Counted from the stretch's first letter, positions 1-7,699 are shown. The stretch is DNA of 64,000 nucleotides from Plasticicumulans lactativorans (GCF_004341245.1 NZ_SLWY01000017.1:1-64000), one strand, 5' to 3'. The notes: a model not told the origin generated them from the letters alone. Numbers and translations are program-made.

Positions 1-135
1 TCAAATCCATCCGCTGTCTGCGATGACATGGCTATCAACCTCCGGCGGTTCTTTTGATAACCATAGTTTATTAAAAAGCTAAGCAGAGATCAGTAGTAGC
101 GCTGGCGTTCAGGTGCGTTTGACGCGAGCAACGGG

Positions 136-2331
136 TCAAGCGTCACCTGCAACGCTTTGTTCGATATCGGCCGCCGTTTTAGTTAGTTGCCCATATTTGC
201 CCCTCATCCGATCACATGCATCTCGGACCTTTCTCTTAATCACATAATCTTGAGCGCCTTCGTTTTCCTTACGAATGCGGTCAGCCAGATCTAATAGCTC
301 CACGGGCAAATATGCGGAAAAATCCAGATCAAGCAGTATTGGCAATAATTGCTCATGAGTTCGTGCCAATTTTGTTCTTGCCGGTCCAAACGACAGCGAA
401 TTAAGCAAAAAGTCCAATGACATTAGCGGCGACACAGACTTATCTTTCAGTTCTTCCTTCAAGCTTTTTCGAATTTTCCATGCAACACTATCTATTGTAA
501 GCCACCAATGCTTATATCCTAACTCGGATGATTGCTCGCTCTTACGAAGCCCCACAATTCCAAGATAACTTTCCACATCGTGCCTAATAAGAATATCAAT
601 GGTCCCGCCAAGACTTACACTTTCATCGTTACCGCCCCTCCGTTCGTCATGAGCCTTTCGCCACAAACGCTCAGTCGCATAGCGCAGTTCATTATCGACA
701 GCCCGTGCGTGTTCTGCCAGTGACTCCACTTGAATACCATAATTAGCGAAAAGATAATCACTAATATCATCCTCTGGTCGCTCATGACCTCGAAAAATCT
801 CTGCCGCGGAACGAAAACCAGACGGTGAACAACCCATCTGAATGTAATTTTTATAGAGATACGGAATACGCCCTTTCCATTCACCAAGAGAGTACGTAGA
901 ACATGTTTGCGACACGCGAATATGGCTCAAAAGCTCCTGAACTACACCGTCTGTAACTCGAAGCTCAACGCCCGCCCCTTTTAGATTATTTATTGCTGAT
1001 GTGTATCGTTTGTTACCTTGCTCGGCAAAGAATGATTCAGCTAGGAGAGGAAGGACAATTGTTGTATCGAGCCATATCTTTCCGTGTCCAAAGATCTTTT
1101 TTGTAGCCTTTTGTACATCTGGAGTTTCACGCAAGAACGAAAACAACGTATAGGAGTCAGATAGTTTGCGCAAATGAGACTGCACATTATCGTTTTTTGA
1201 CGCACAGAGCCTAGCTATTACATTCAGCGCAACATCAGGAAACAGTTCTAAATTCACGGATCCGTTTGGGTGTGCGGACAAGTCAGAATAGACCGTGTTA
1301 TAAAGAAGATCTCTGTCTACAACAGCAACTTCCCCAGCGGCCACAGAAGCCGCAAAGACCTCGCCAGTCTTGAGTAGGAAACTATCAAGAACCCGTACAA
1401 CCCTGTTCCGGTAGTCCCGCAACTTCGCTGCAAAGTTCGGATCACTGCCCAATTCAATTGAAACAAGTCGTTCTACTTCATCAATAAAATCAGTCTCTTG
1501 ATTTTCAGTTAAAACGAGTCGATCCTGAAGCCGAACAATTTCTTCGTGTGCTAAGCAGAACTCGTCGTGCGCCTGCCAATGTCGGACTTTTTTCTTCGTT
1601 AATCGCCTAAGCGCCGCATCCACCTGCGTCGAAACCTCATCTTCGGCAGACGACGTTAAGTAACCAGTTATAGCTTCATGGACAGCGCGCCGTACCATCC
1701 TCCTATCTGAATTCGTATTCCTAAGCGCGGATAACACCAAAGCCTCATAGACTATCTTGCTTAACCCTTTGTCGGTATTTTCATCTTCCCACTGCATAGC
1801 CAAGTAGATCAGCGCAGCCTTTGACTCGATAGTTGTCAATGACGGTCTGTTTTGCTCAATTATTTTTTGTCCATCAAGCAGTGGTATCGCGACGACCTGA
1901 GAAAATGCTTTGGCCGCTGAATATTTGTTATCATCCAAATCTATTCGCTCAGAGAACCAAGAAAGGTCTCTAATATCCAGCGACAAACCTTGCTTTATAC
2001 TTTCGCTTTTTATTTTGTCTCCACTTGCACCGATCTTTCTGTTCGTTGTGTACACCAGCACTTGAACAGTCGGAAACTCTTCCTTTAATCGCTTAATAGT
2101 TTTTCGAATTTTTTGCCCCCAGTCTTTCGACACAGAGTACTGAGCGACAACAGAGGGAAATCCTGCTGGCGAAAACAATTCTGAGTCTCTGCCACCATCC
2201 CCTGTTGGATTGGCCATTGTTCGTAGTTCGGGAAATTCGCTTGCCAAGAACCGCGAACTTAGCTCCTCAAAATGTTCCCAATCGGAAGATCGAGCGTGTT
2301 CGAGCGCGAAAACAAAAAGCTGTGAATTCAT
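136..2331 (-). CDS. Candidate dual-nuclease protein: PD-(D/E)XK-like N-terminus plus PIN-like domain
   Basis: A 731-residue protein not recognised as a named family. Residues about 15-100 look like an Mrr-type restriction endonuclease fold: an acidic helix (E20, E23), GDGGRD with D49, then VVAQYSVSKDW with Q64 where the usual Q/ExK motif sits, but the following Lys position is Ser66. The middle is helical. Residues about 418-470 look like a PIN-type nuclease: a beta strand ending in LDTT (D422), then VTDGVVQELL (D461, E466), with further acidic residues downstream. A GGGAG box lies 6 nt before the ATG. Base composition is far more AT-rich than everything after about 2650, which suggests horizontal acquisition. 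A defence role is inferred from fold and composition only. The N-terminal fold is the firmer of the two assignments. Confidence 0.6.
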   Translation of the reverse strand: MNSQLFVFALEHARSSDWEHFEELSSRFLASEFPELRTMANPTGDGGRDSELFSPAGFPSVVAQYSVSKDWGQKIRKTIKRLKEEFPTVQVLVYTTNRKIGASGDKIKSESIKQGLSLDIRDLSWFSERIDLDDNKYSAAKAFSQVVAIPLLDGQKIIEQNRPSLTTIESKAALIYLAMQWEDENTDKGLSKIVYEALVLSALRNTNSDRRMVRRAVHEAITGYLTSSAEDEVSTQVDAALRRLTKKKVRHWQAHDEFCLAHEEIVRLQDRLVLTENQETDFIDEVERLVSIELGSDPNFAAKLRDYRNRVVRVLDSFLLKTGEVFAASVAAGEVAVVDRDLLYNTVYSDLSAHPNGSVNLELFPDVALNVIARLCASKNDNVQSHLRKLSDSYTLFSFLRETPDVQKATKKIFGHGKIWLDTTIVLPLLAESFFAEQGNKRYTSAINNLKGAGVELRVTDGVVQELLSHIRVSQTCSTYSLGEWKGRIPYLYKNYIQMGCSPSGFRSAAEIFRGHERPEDDISDYLFANYGIQVESLAEHARAVDNELRYATERLWRKAHDERRGGNDESVSLGGTIDILIRHDVESYLGIVGLRKSEQSSELGYKHWWLTIDSVAWKIRKSLKEELKDKSVSPLMSLDFLLNSLSFGPARTKLARTHEQLLPILLDLDFSAYLPVELLDLADRIRKENEGAQDYVIKRKVRDACDRMRGKYGQLTKTAADIEQSVAGDA

Positions 2332-2476
2332 TCGTAACTCCCTAATTTACGACCTCTTGCCGAACTACAATTAGACGCCTCATTGGCCGCCTAATCACAC
2401 CTCGGTCATGGGATGTTTCTGATAAAGTAGATGTCAATCATCCACTTGGCAAGACTACGCTCAGAGGTACTTTCTT

Positions 2477-2536
2477 GTGTTAGGCGGACCGGATCGCCGC
2501 ACTATTTTTTATTGCGGTGGTCCGCCCGTCTAACAC
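2477..2536. repeat. Imperfect inverted repeat with GTGTTAG/CTAACAC ends
   Basis: The outer arms GTGTTAG (2477-2483) and CTAACAC (2530-2536) are perfectly complementary. Inside them GCGGACC (2484-2490) pairs with GGTCCGC (2519-2525) after a 4-nt bulge, and a GCCGCA/TTGCGG-like inner stem closes over an A/T-rich loop. It could be a small non-autonomous element, a cruciform or a terminator-like structure. It sits just upstream of the AT-rich gene at 136-2331. Confidence 0.55.
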
Positions 2537-2600
2537 CCGCTTTCGATGTGCCATAAAATACATAACATTCAATATGTTATCGACTCATGAAGAATCGTTA

Positions 2601-2646
2601 TGCGGACCGCATTTGCAGGCGCACCCCCGGCCTGCCGCGGTCCGCA
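2601..2646. repeat. Nested perfect inverted repeat
   Basis: TGCGGACCGC (2601-2610) and GCGGTCCGCA (2637-2646) form a perfect 10-bp outer stem. GCAGGC (2615-2620) and GCCTGC (2630-2635) form a 6-bp inner stem. It shares the GCGGACC core with the repeat at 2477-2536, suggesting the two are related. Confidence 0.6.
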
Positions 2647-2706
2647 AGACGGTCCTGCATCCAGCCTTACCGCTTCCACGGTGTTTCAAAAGCACCCTCA
2701 CCCCTG

Positions 2707-2729
2707 CCCCTCTCCCAGGGGGAGAGGGG
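2707..2729. repeat. CCCCTCTCCC hairpin repeat
   Basis: CCCCTCTCCC (2707-2716) pairs perfectly with GGGAGAGGGG (2720-2729) across a 3-nt loop. Similar CCCTCACCCC...CCCTCTCCC...GGGAGAGGGG units are dispersed palindromic repeats in many proteobacterial genomes. That resemblance is from memory and could not be searched here. Confidence 0.6.
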
Positions 2730-3091
2730 TTCTTGCTTTACGTCGCAGGGGTGCGTTTCTGCGCTTCGGGCGTTCGCATCGGCGGTAAGCAGGCCAAGGT
2801 TTTTCCCCTGTGCGTCGTGCGCCGCTTTCATGCGCGTGACCGAATGAACACCATGGGCCCGCTCATGCCCCCTCCCCGCTCCCCCCGTCCCGACCTACAG
2901 CCATGGCCGCCGCGCATCGCGCAGCCACGGCGCACGGGTGAGCGCCGCCGGAACCGCTCCGCCGCGTGGTCTACCTTTGCTGGTCAGGGGCGCTGCGGAG
3001 TGCGTCCGGCCGGTCGGGGAGCGAGGGCCCCGGCAGGCACAGCAGGCGGCGGGGGGCCGCATCACACTTATAACGACCTGAGGAGATCGCC

Positions 3092-3673
3092 ATGCCCATG
3101 CCATTGCGTGCACTCACGCTCGCGGGCGCCCTGCTCGCGAGTGCCGGCGCTCACGCCACGCTGCTCAACTTCACCGCGCCGCTCGGGCTGAGCGGCGCGC
3201 AGGAGGTGCCGCCGAAGGCGACGCCGGCCAGCGGCAGCGGGTCGGCCGTCTACGACACCGACACCCTGCTGCTCAGCGTCGACCTGAGCTGGAGCGGCCT
3301 GCTCGCCACGCCCGGCGCGGCGCACATCCACTGCTGCTCGGGGCCGGGCGTGAACAGTTCGGTGGCGATCGACTTCGTGCCGGCGAGCTTCCCCGCGACC
3401 ACCAGCGGGACGTTCTCGCACGTGTTCGATCTCGATGCCGCCGGCAGCTTCGGCGGCGGCTTCCTGACGAGCTTCGGCGGTAACGTCGATGCCGCGCGCG
3501 CGGCCGTCGTCGCCGGCCTGCGCGCGGGCCAGGCGTACTTCAACATCCACACCTCGGTGTACCCGGGCGGCGAGATTCGCGGCGACATCGTCGAGATTCC
3601 GGCGCCGGCGACGCTCGCGCTGCTCGGCCTCGGCGTCGCCGCCACGCTGGCGCGGCGCCGGCCGGGCGCCTGA
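3092..3673 (+). CDS. CHRD-domain protein with PEP-CTERM sorting signal
   Basis: A 193-residue secreted protein. Residues 1-22 form a signal peptide (hydrophobic core, cleavage after GAHA). Residues about 24-165 form a CHRD (chordin-like) domain: LSGAQEVPP near the start, AAHIH in the middle, and the typical YPGGEIRGDI near the end. The C-terminus has the PEP-CTERM pattern: IPAPATLALLGLG, a hydrophobic segment and a basic RRRPG tail, a signal for exosortase-dependent sorting to the cell surface. GAGGAG lies shortly before the ATG. No exosortase gene is in this window. The domain calls are confident; the biological role is unknown. Confidence 0.85.
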   Translation: MPMPLRALTLAGALLASAGAHATLLNFTAPLGLSGAQEVPPKATPASGSGSAVYDTDTLLLSVDLSWSGLLATPGAAHIHCCSGPGVNSSVAIDFVPASFPATTSGTFSHVFDLDAAGSFGGGFLTSFGGNVDAARAAVVAGLRAGQAYFNIHTSVYPGGEIRGDIVEIPAPATLALLGLGVAATLARRRPGA

Positions 3674-3686
3674 GGGAGCCGCGACG

Positions 3687-3848
3687 GTGATCGCGTTCGC
3701 GCTGCCGGGCCTCGTCCGCCGCTTCGCCGCGGCGCGCGGCCGCGGCTGCGGGCCGGCTCGGTTCGCGGCGCTCGCCGGGGCGATCTACGTGCTCGGCTGC
3801 GCCGGCTGGCTGCTGCGCGGGCGCGACGCCGCGCCGCACGACGACTGA
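3687..3848 (+). CDS. Small putative membrane protein (GTG start)
   Basis: A 53-residue reading frame starting with GTG 13 bases after the CHRD gene, with GAGGGAG upstream at good spacing. It has an Arg-rich N-terminus (RRFAAARGRG), one predicted membrane helix (FAALAGAIYVLGCAGWLL) and a short charged tail. No family is recognised. It could be fortuitous in this high-GC DNA; the position, ribosome binding site and single helix favour a real gene. Confidence 0.4.
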   Translation: MIAFALPGLVRRFAAARGRGCGPARFAALAGAIYVLGCAGWLLRGRDAAPHDD

Positions 3849-3885
3849 ACGGCGCCGACGGCGCACACACGGACAGGAACGGGCC

Positions 3886-4821
3886 ATGAGCGTCAGCGCC
3901 TCGATCTACGACCACATCCGCCGGCCGGACGTCGAGGCGTTCCGCGAAGCGGCGCGCCGCTTCGCGGTGCACCTCCTGGTGCGGCGCACCAACCCGGCCT
4001 CGCTGCCCTACGTCGGCCGCGACGGCTACGTGCCGAAGCCGATCGACTGCAAGCCGAAGACCGCCGACCGCGACGTGGTGCTGCCGTCGGGGCTCGTCGT
4101 GCGCTGCGCCGGGCTGGTGGTGGACCCGATGCTGCCGGGCTTCGACAAGGCGTTCCGGCCCGAGAAGGTCGGCAAGGCGCAGGAGGAGTGGCGCCGCTTC
4201 GCGCTGAAGCACGGGCTGTGGGACAAGGCACGCTACACCGGCACGCTGCGCCCGCGCCCCGGCAACCTGTCGTCGGGCAAGGCCTACCTGGGTGGGTCGA
4301 GCCTCGGCAGCGAGGACGGACGCATCGGCTTCACGCTCGACCGCGGCGGCGTGTACCTGGTGCAGGCCGACCCGACGCACCTGCACTACGGCTGCCTGAT
4401 GTTCTGCCCGCTGAACCTGCGCGCGTTCCCGCGCGATGCCCGGGCGGCGATCGAGCTGCTCGCGACGCGCCCCGGCAACGGCTACATCCACGGCGACTAC
4501 GACCTGTTCGGCATCGTCCCAGCGGCGATGCCGGCGTTCAAGACGGTGCACCAGGCCATCCTCTACGGTGTCGAGAACACCTTCGGGCCGCGCGCGCGGG
4601 AGATCGCCGACTTCCTCAACGCGCGCTTCCACGCGCCGATGGTGCAGCACGGCGCGCAGGAGGACACGACGATGGAGACCGGCGCCGACGAGCACCTCGA
4701 CGTGTTCTGGGCCGACGGCACGCTCGGCGAGGCGCGCGGGCGCGCGGCGATCGAGAAGCTCTACGCGGTCGACTTCGCCGGCCGCAGGACCGGCCCGCAG
4801 AGCAGCGGGCTCGTGCACTGA
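3886..4821 (+). CDS. Edema factor/CyaA/ExoY-like nucleotidyl cyclase-fold protein
   Basis: A 311-residue protein without signal peptide or membrane segments. Remembered catalytic features of the class II (toxin) adenylyl cyclases can be placed in order. K51 and K58 are spaced 7 apart, like K346/K353 of anthrax edema factor. GDYDLF (D204, D206) corresponds to the metal-binding D491/D493 in TADYDLFALAPS. VQHGAQED (H255) followed by an acidic stretch and DVFWADG corresponds to VNHGTEQD (H577) and EIFIINPEG. The adenine-contacting Asn583 position appears to be Thr261 here. No calmodulin-binding region is present; it is about the size of the catalytic core alone. It is followed 33 bases later by a carbonic anhydrase. 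Cyclase activity is inferred, not shown, and a non-toxin housekeeping role is equally possible. Confidence 0.55.
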   Translation: MSVSASIYDHIRRPDVEAFREAARRFAVHLLVRRTNPASLPYVGRDGYVPKPIDCKPKTADRDVVLPSGLVVRCAGLVVDPMLPGFDKAFRPEKVGKAQEEWRRFALKHGLWDKARYTGTLRPRPGNLSSGKAYLGGSSLGSEDGRIGFTLDRGGVYLVQADPTHLHYGCLMFCPLNLRAFPRDARAAIELLATRPGNGYIHGDYDLFGIVPAAMPAFKTVHQAILYGVENTFGPRAREIADFLNARFHAPMVQHGAQEDTTMETGADEHLDVFWADGTLGEARGRAAIEKLYAVDFAGRRTGPQSSGLVH

Positions 4822-4854
4822 ACGCAGCCCCCCACCCCCGGCGAGCTCCCGACC

Positions 4855-5520
4855 ATGCACGAACTGCAGAAATTCATCTCGGGCTTCCTGAAGTTCCAGG
4901 AGAACTACTTCGGCGAGGACGGGCTGTTCGAGCGCCTGAAGCTCCACGAGGGGCAGCACCCGACGACGCTGCTGATCGGCTGCTGCGATTCGCGCGTCGA
5001 CCCGGCGCTGCTGACCGGCTGCGACCCGGGCGACCTCTTCGTGGTGCGCAACGTCGCCAACCTGGTGCCGACCTGCACCCCCGACGCACCGCCCGGCGTC
5101 AGCTCGGCGATCGAGTTCGCGGTGTGCGGGCTGGAGGTCGAGCGCGTGATCGTGCTCGGGCACGCGCGCTGCGGCGGCATCCGCGCGCTGCTGCAGGGCC
5201 AGGTGGTGGCGCCCGACACCGACTTCCTCGGCCGCTGGATGCGCTTCGCCGCACCGGCCAAGGCCAAGGTGCAGCGCGAACTGGCGCACCGGCCCGAGGC
5301 CGACCAGCAGCGCGCCTGCGAGCTCGCGAGCATCCTGCTGTCGCTCGACAACCTGCTGAGCTACCCGTGGATTCGCACGCGGGTCGAGGCCGGGCGGCTG
5401 ACGCTGCACGGCTGGTACTTCGACATCGAGGCCGGCGCACTGCTGGCGTACTCGCCGCGGCGGCAGGAGTTCCTGCCGCTGGTGTGTCCGCTCGACCCGG
5501 CGGCGCGCGCACCGCGCTGA
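4855..5520 (+). CDS. Beta-class carbonic anhydrase (first copy)
   Basis: Interconverts CO2 and bicarbonate in the cytoplasm. The 221-residue length is normal for the bacterial beta class. The zinc site is complete: C43 with the D45/R47 dyad in CCDSRVDP, then H103 and C106 in LGHARCGG. RNVANL is also conserved. It lies 33 bases after the cyclase-like gene and 47 bases before the parvulin gene, so the three may be co-transcribed. A second, different copy is at 30809-31450. Confidence 0.93.
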   Translation: MHELQKFISGFLKFQENYFGEDGLFERLKLHEGQHPTTLLIGCCDSRVDPALLTGCDPGDLFVVRNVANLVPTCTPDAPPGVSSAIEFAVCGLEVERVIVLGHARCGGIRALLQGQVVAPDTDFLGRWMRFAAPAKAKVQRELAHRPEADQQRACELASILLSLDNLLSYPWIRTRVEAGRLTLHGWYFDIEAGALLAYSPRRQEFLPLVCPLDPAARAPR

Positions 5521-5567
5521 AGCGGGTATGCTGCGCCGCCCCAGAGCGCTACCGGAACACTGCTCCC

Positions 5568-6344
5568 ATGACCATCACCGTCAACGGCGTCGAGATCCCG
5601 CTGCACGCGATCCACACCGAGATGCAGCACCACCCCGCGCCGTCGCGCGAACAGGCCGAGCACCAGGCCGCGGTGGCGCTGGTGCTGCGCGAACTGATGC
5701 TGCAGGAGGCGCACCGGCTCGGCGTCGAGCCCAGGGCCGACACCGGCGCCGATGCCGAGGATGCGCTGATCGCCGCGCTGGTCGAGCGCGAGGTGGCGCT
5801 GCCGGAGCCCGACGAGTCGGCCTGCCGGCGCTACTACGACGCCAACCCGGCGCGCTTTCGCGCACCCGACCTGTTCGAGGTCGCGCACATCCTGTTCGTC
5901 GCCAAGCCCGAGGTGCCCGAGGAGCGCGCCGCCGCCAGGGCCAAGGCCGAGGCGACGCTCACCGAGCTGCGCGCGACGCCCGAGCGCTTCGCCGAACTCG
6001 CCGCGCTGCGCTCCGACTGCCCGTCGAAGGTGATGGGCGGCAACCTCGGCCAGCTCAGCCAGGGACAGACGGTGCCCGAGTTCGAGCACGCGCTCATGCG
6101 GATGGCGGACGGCGAGCTGCGCGCCGAACCGGTCGAGACCCGCTTCGGCTTCCACGTGGTGCGCCTGCACCGGCGCATCATCGGCGATCCGCGTCCGTAC
6201 GAGGACGTGCGCGAGGGCGTGGCGCAGTACCTGCGCGAGGCGGTGCGCCACACCGCGCTGCGCCAGTACCTGCAGATCCTGGTCGGCCGCGCCGACATCC
6301 AGGGCATCACGCTCGAAGGCAGCCCCTCGCCGCTGGTGCAGTGA
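5568..6344 (+). CDS. Parvulin-type peptidyl-prolyl cis-trans isomerase
   Basis: A 258-residue protein of the PpiC/SurA rotamase family (proline isomerisation during protein folding). The N-terminal 85 residues are helical, in the region used by SurA/NifM-like proteins for substrate binding. The rotamase domain spans about residues 100-210, with ARAKAEATLTEL, GGNLGQLSQGQ and ETRFGFHVVRLHRR as landmarks. No signal peptide is visible with the ATG at 5568, so it is probably cytoplasmic, like NifM. The reading frame extends far upstream, but only as a shadow over the carbonic anhydrase gene. It follows that gene closely. Confidence 0.85.
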   Translation: MTITVNGVEIPLHAIHTEMQHHPAPSREQAEHQAAVALVLRELMLQEAHRLGVEPRADTGADAEDALIAALVEREVALPEPDESACRRYYDANPARFRAPDLFEVAHILFVAKPEVPEERAAARAKAEATLTELRATPERFAELAALRSDCPSKVMGGNLGQLSQGQTVPEFEHALMRMADGELRAEPVETRFGFHVVRLHRRIIGDPRPYEDVREGVAQYLREAVRHTALRQYLQILVGRADIQGITLEGSPSPLVQ

Positions 6345-6354
6345 GGCCGGCGCG

Positions 6355-6630
6355 TCAGCCGTCTTCTTCAGGCGCGGCGCAGGCGGCAGCGGCGCACGCG
6401 TCGTCGTTGCGCCAGATCAGCGCCTCGTAGGCGCCGAGGCGAGCGTCGAGCACGCGCCAGGCGCAGCCGCGTTCGAGCAGGTGCGCGTACAGCGGATGCG
6501 GCTCGCGGCGGTGGCGCAGGCGCAGGTACTCGCCGCGCCCGAGCGCATCGACCGCGTCGAGCGCGGCGAACAGCGGCTCGGGCGCTTCGAGCGCGCTGAC
6601 GTCGAGCAGGCGTTCGCGGGCGGCGCTCAT
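6355..6630 (-). CDS. DUF2249 (TusA-like) small protein
   Basis: A 91-residue protein matching the DUF2249 pattern: LDVSALEAPEPL at the start, an LRHRREPHPLY turn and ERGCAWRVLDARLGAYEALIWR at the end. These domains have a TusA-like fold and are often found beside Crp/Fnr regulators and nitrogen oxide metabolism genes. It is divergent from the regulator at 6875, with which it shares a 244-bp upstream region. Its exact biochemical role is unknown. The stop lies 10 bases from the convergent isomerase gene. Confidence 0.7.
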   Translation of the reverse strand: MSAARERLLDVSALEAPEPLFAALDAVDALGRGEYLRLRHRREPHPLYAHLLERGCAWRVLDARLGAYEALIWRNDDACAAAACAAPEEDG

Positions 6631-6782
6631 CGGCGCGACCCCGCGGCGGGGCCGGGCGACGGCACGCGCGCGGCGGCGCGGCGGCGTGCTGCAAGCGGGC
6701 GGGAGACATGCGGGTTCATCGTGGGCCCTCCTCCTGCGCGGCGGCGCTGCGGCCGATTCTGGGCGGCGCGCCCGTGCGCGCC

Positions 6783-6796
6783 TTGCGCTGGGTCAA
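6783..6796 (+). promoter_or_regulatory. Weak FNR/DNR-like site
   Basis: TTGCGCTGGGTCAA matches the anaerobox pattern TTGAT-N4-ATCAA at 7 of 10 fixed positions and lies between the divergent DUF2249 and Crp/Fnr genes. It could serve autoregulation. The match is weak. Confidence 0.35.
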
Positions 6797-6874
6797 GCGC
6801 CCTCGTCGCTGCGCCGGCGCTGCGCTAACGTCAACCAATCCGGCCGCGCGGTCGCCACCCCCCGAGCCCCCGCC

Positions 6875-7570
6875 ATGCAGCACGCCCTCGCCTCCGCGGC
6901 GCTCGACGCCCTGATCCGCTCCAACTACCTGTTCGTGCCGTTCGACGACGCCCAGTTCGCGCAGATCCGCGCCGGCATGCGCGTGCTGCGCCTCGACGAG
7001 AACCAGCGCCTGTTCGACGCTGGCCAGCCGGCGGAGCGCTTCTTCCTGGTCGCGAGCGGCAAGATCAAGCTCTATCGCGTGTCGCTCGACGGCAACGAGA
7101 AGGTGGTCGAGATCGCCGGCCCCGGCCAGACCTTCGCCGAGGCGGTGATGTTCATGCAGCGGCACGACTACCCGGTGAGCACCAGCGCGCTGGAGCCGAG
7201 CGAGGTGTGCTCGTTCGACAGCCGCGTCTTCCTCGACCTGCTGCGCGGCTCCACGCGGCTGTGCTTCTCGCTGCTCGGCGACCTCAGCATGCGCCTGCAC
7301 GCACGCCTGAACGAGATCGAGCACCTGACGCTGCAGAACGCGAGCTTCCGCGTCGTGCACTACCTCGACGAGCAGATCGCGCAGACCCCCGACGGCCGCC
7401 ACGTGATCGACCTGTCGACGCCGAAGAACGTCATCGCCTCGCGCGTCTCGATCAAGCCCGAGACCTTCTCGCGCATCCTGCGCGCGCTCGCCGACGAGGG
7501 GATCATCCGCATCGACGGCAAGCACATCGAGGTGCTCGACCCCGCGCGCCTGCGCCACTACGGCACCTGA
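6875..7570 (+). CDS. Crp/Fnr-family transcription regulator (DNR-like)
   Basis: A 231-residue regulator. Residues about 18-135 form the cyclic-nucleotide-like sensory beta-barrel (NQRLFDAGQPAERFFLVASG). A long dimerisation helix follows, and residues about 165-225 are the winged helix (NVIASRVSIKPETFSRILRAL). The N-terminal Cys cluster of oxygen-sensing FNR is absent, so it fits the DNR/NnrR type that senses nitric oxide through haem. The two neighbours, DUF2249 and DGC proteins, are typical for that type. The start at 6875 gives normal family length; no strong ribosome binding site is visible. Confidence 0.85.
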   Translation: MQHALASAALDALIRSNYLFVPFDDAQFAQIRAGMRVLRLDENQRLFDAGQPAERFFLVASGKIKLYRVSLDGNEKVVEIAGPGQTFAEAVMFMQRHDYPVSTSALEPSEVCSFDSRVFLDLLRGSTRLCFSLLGDLSMRLHARLNEIEHLTLQNASFRVVHYLDEQIAQTPDGRHVIDLSTPKNVIASRVSIKPETFSRILRALADEGIIRIDGKHIEVLDPARLRHYGT

Positions 7571-7620
7571 GGCGCGCGCCCCTGCCGGGCCAGCCCCGCC
7601 CGGCATACCTCCTTCGCGCC

Positions 7621-7650
7621 GGTGCGGCTTGATCCACCTCAAGCCGCACC
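7621..7650 (+). promoter_or_regulatory. Perfect 30-bp dyad containing an anaerobox (DNR/FNR site)
   Basis: GGTGCGGCTTGA (7621-7632) and TCAAGCCGCACC (7639-7650) are perfect inverted copies around TCCACC. Inside lies TTGATCCACCTCAA (7629-7642), which matches TTGAT-N4-ATCAA at 9 of 10 fixed positions. A -10-like AAATAA at 7661-7666 places the site near -38 to -42, a normal activator position for the DGC gene at 7700. The dyad could alternatively, or also, terminate the upstream regulator gene. Confidence 0.65.
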
Positions 7651-7699
7651 ACGATGCGGCAAATAAACTGGCGGCATCACCACATCACGGAGAGCCGCC

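Larger units (their letters stand above)
2332..3091. other. 760-bp gene-free stretch crossing the composition boundary
   Basis: No convincing gene is visible. The left part is AT-rich like the preceding gene, and base composition changes to the high-GC background at about 2600-2700. The stretch contains three separate inverted repeats (2477-2536, 2601-2646, 2707-2729), listed separately. The open frames here have no recognisable domains or ribosome binding sites and look fortuitous. It ends with the leader of the CHRD gene (GAGGAG just before 3092). Confidence 0.6.

Noticed and set aside
2477-2536. Possible integron attC site (GTTAG...CTAAC)
   Set aside because: attC sites have the order RYYYAAC...GTTRRRY, so the arms are in the opposite order to GTGTTAG...CTAACAC here. 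No integrase and no cassette array are present, and there is no attC-like pair after the AT-rich gene.
2517-3191. Open frames between the AT-rich gene and the CHRD gene
   Set aside because: They have no ribosome binding site and no domain, cross the hairpin repeats, and are Pro/Arg-rich as expected of non-coding GC-rich DNA.
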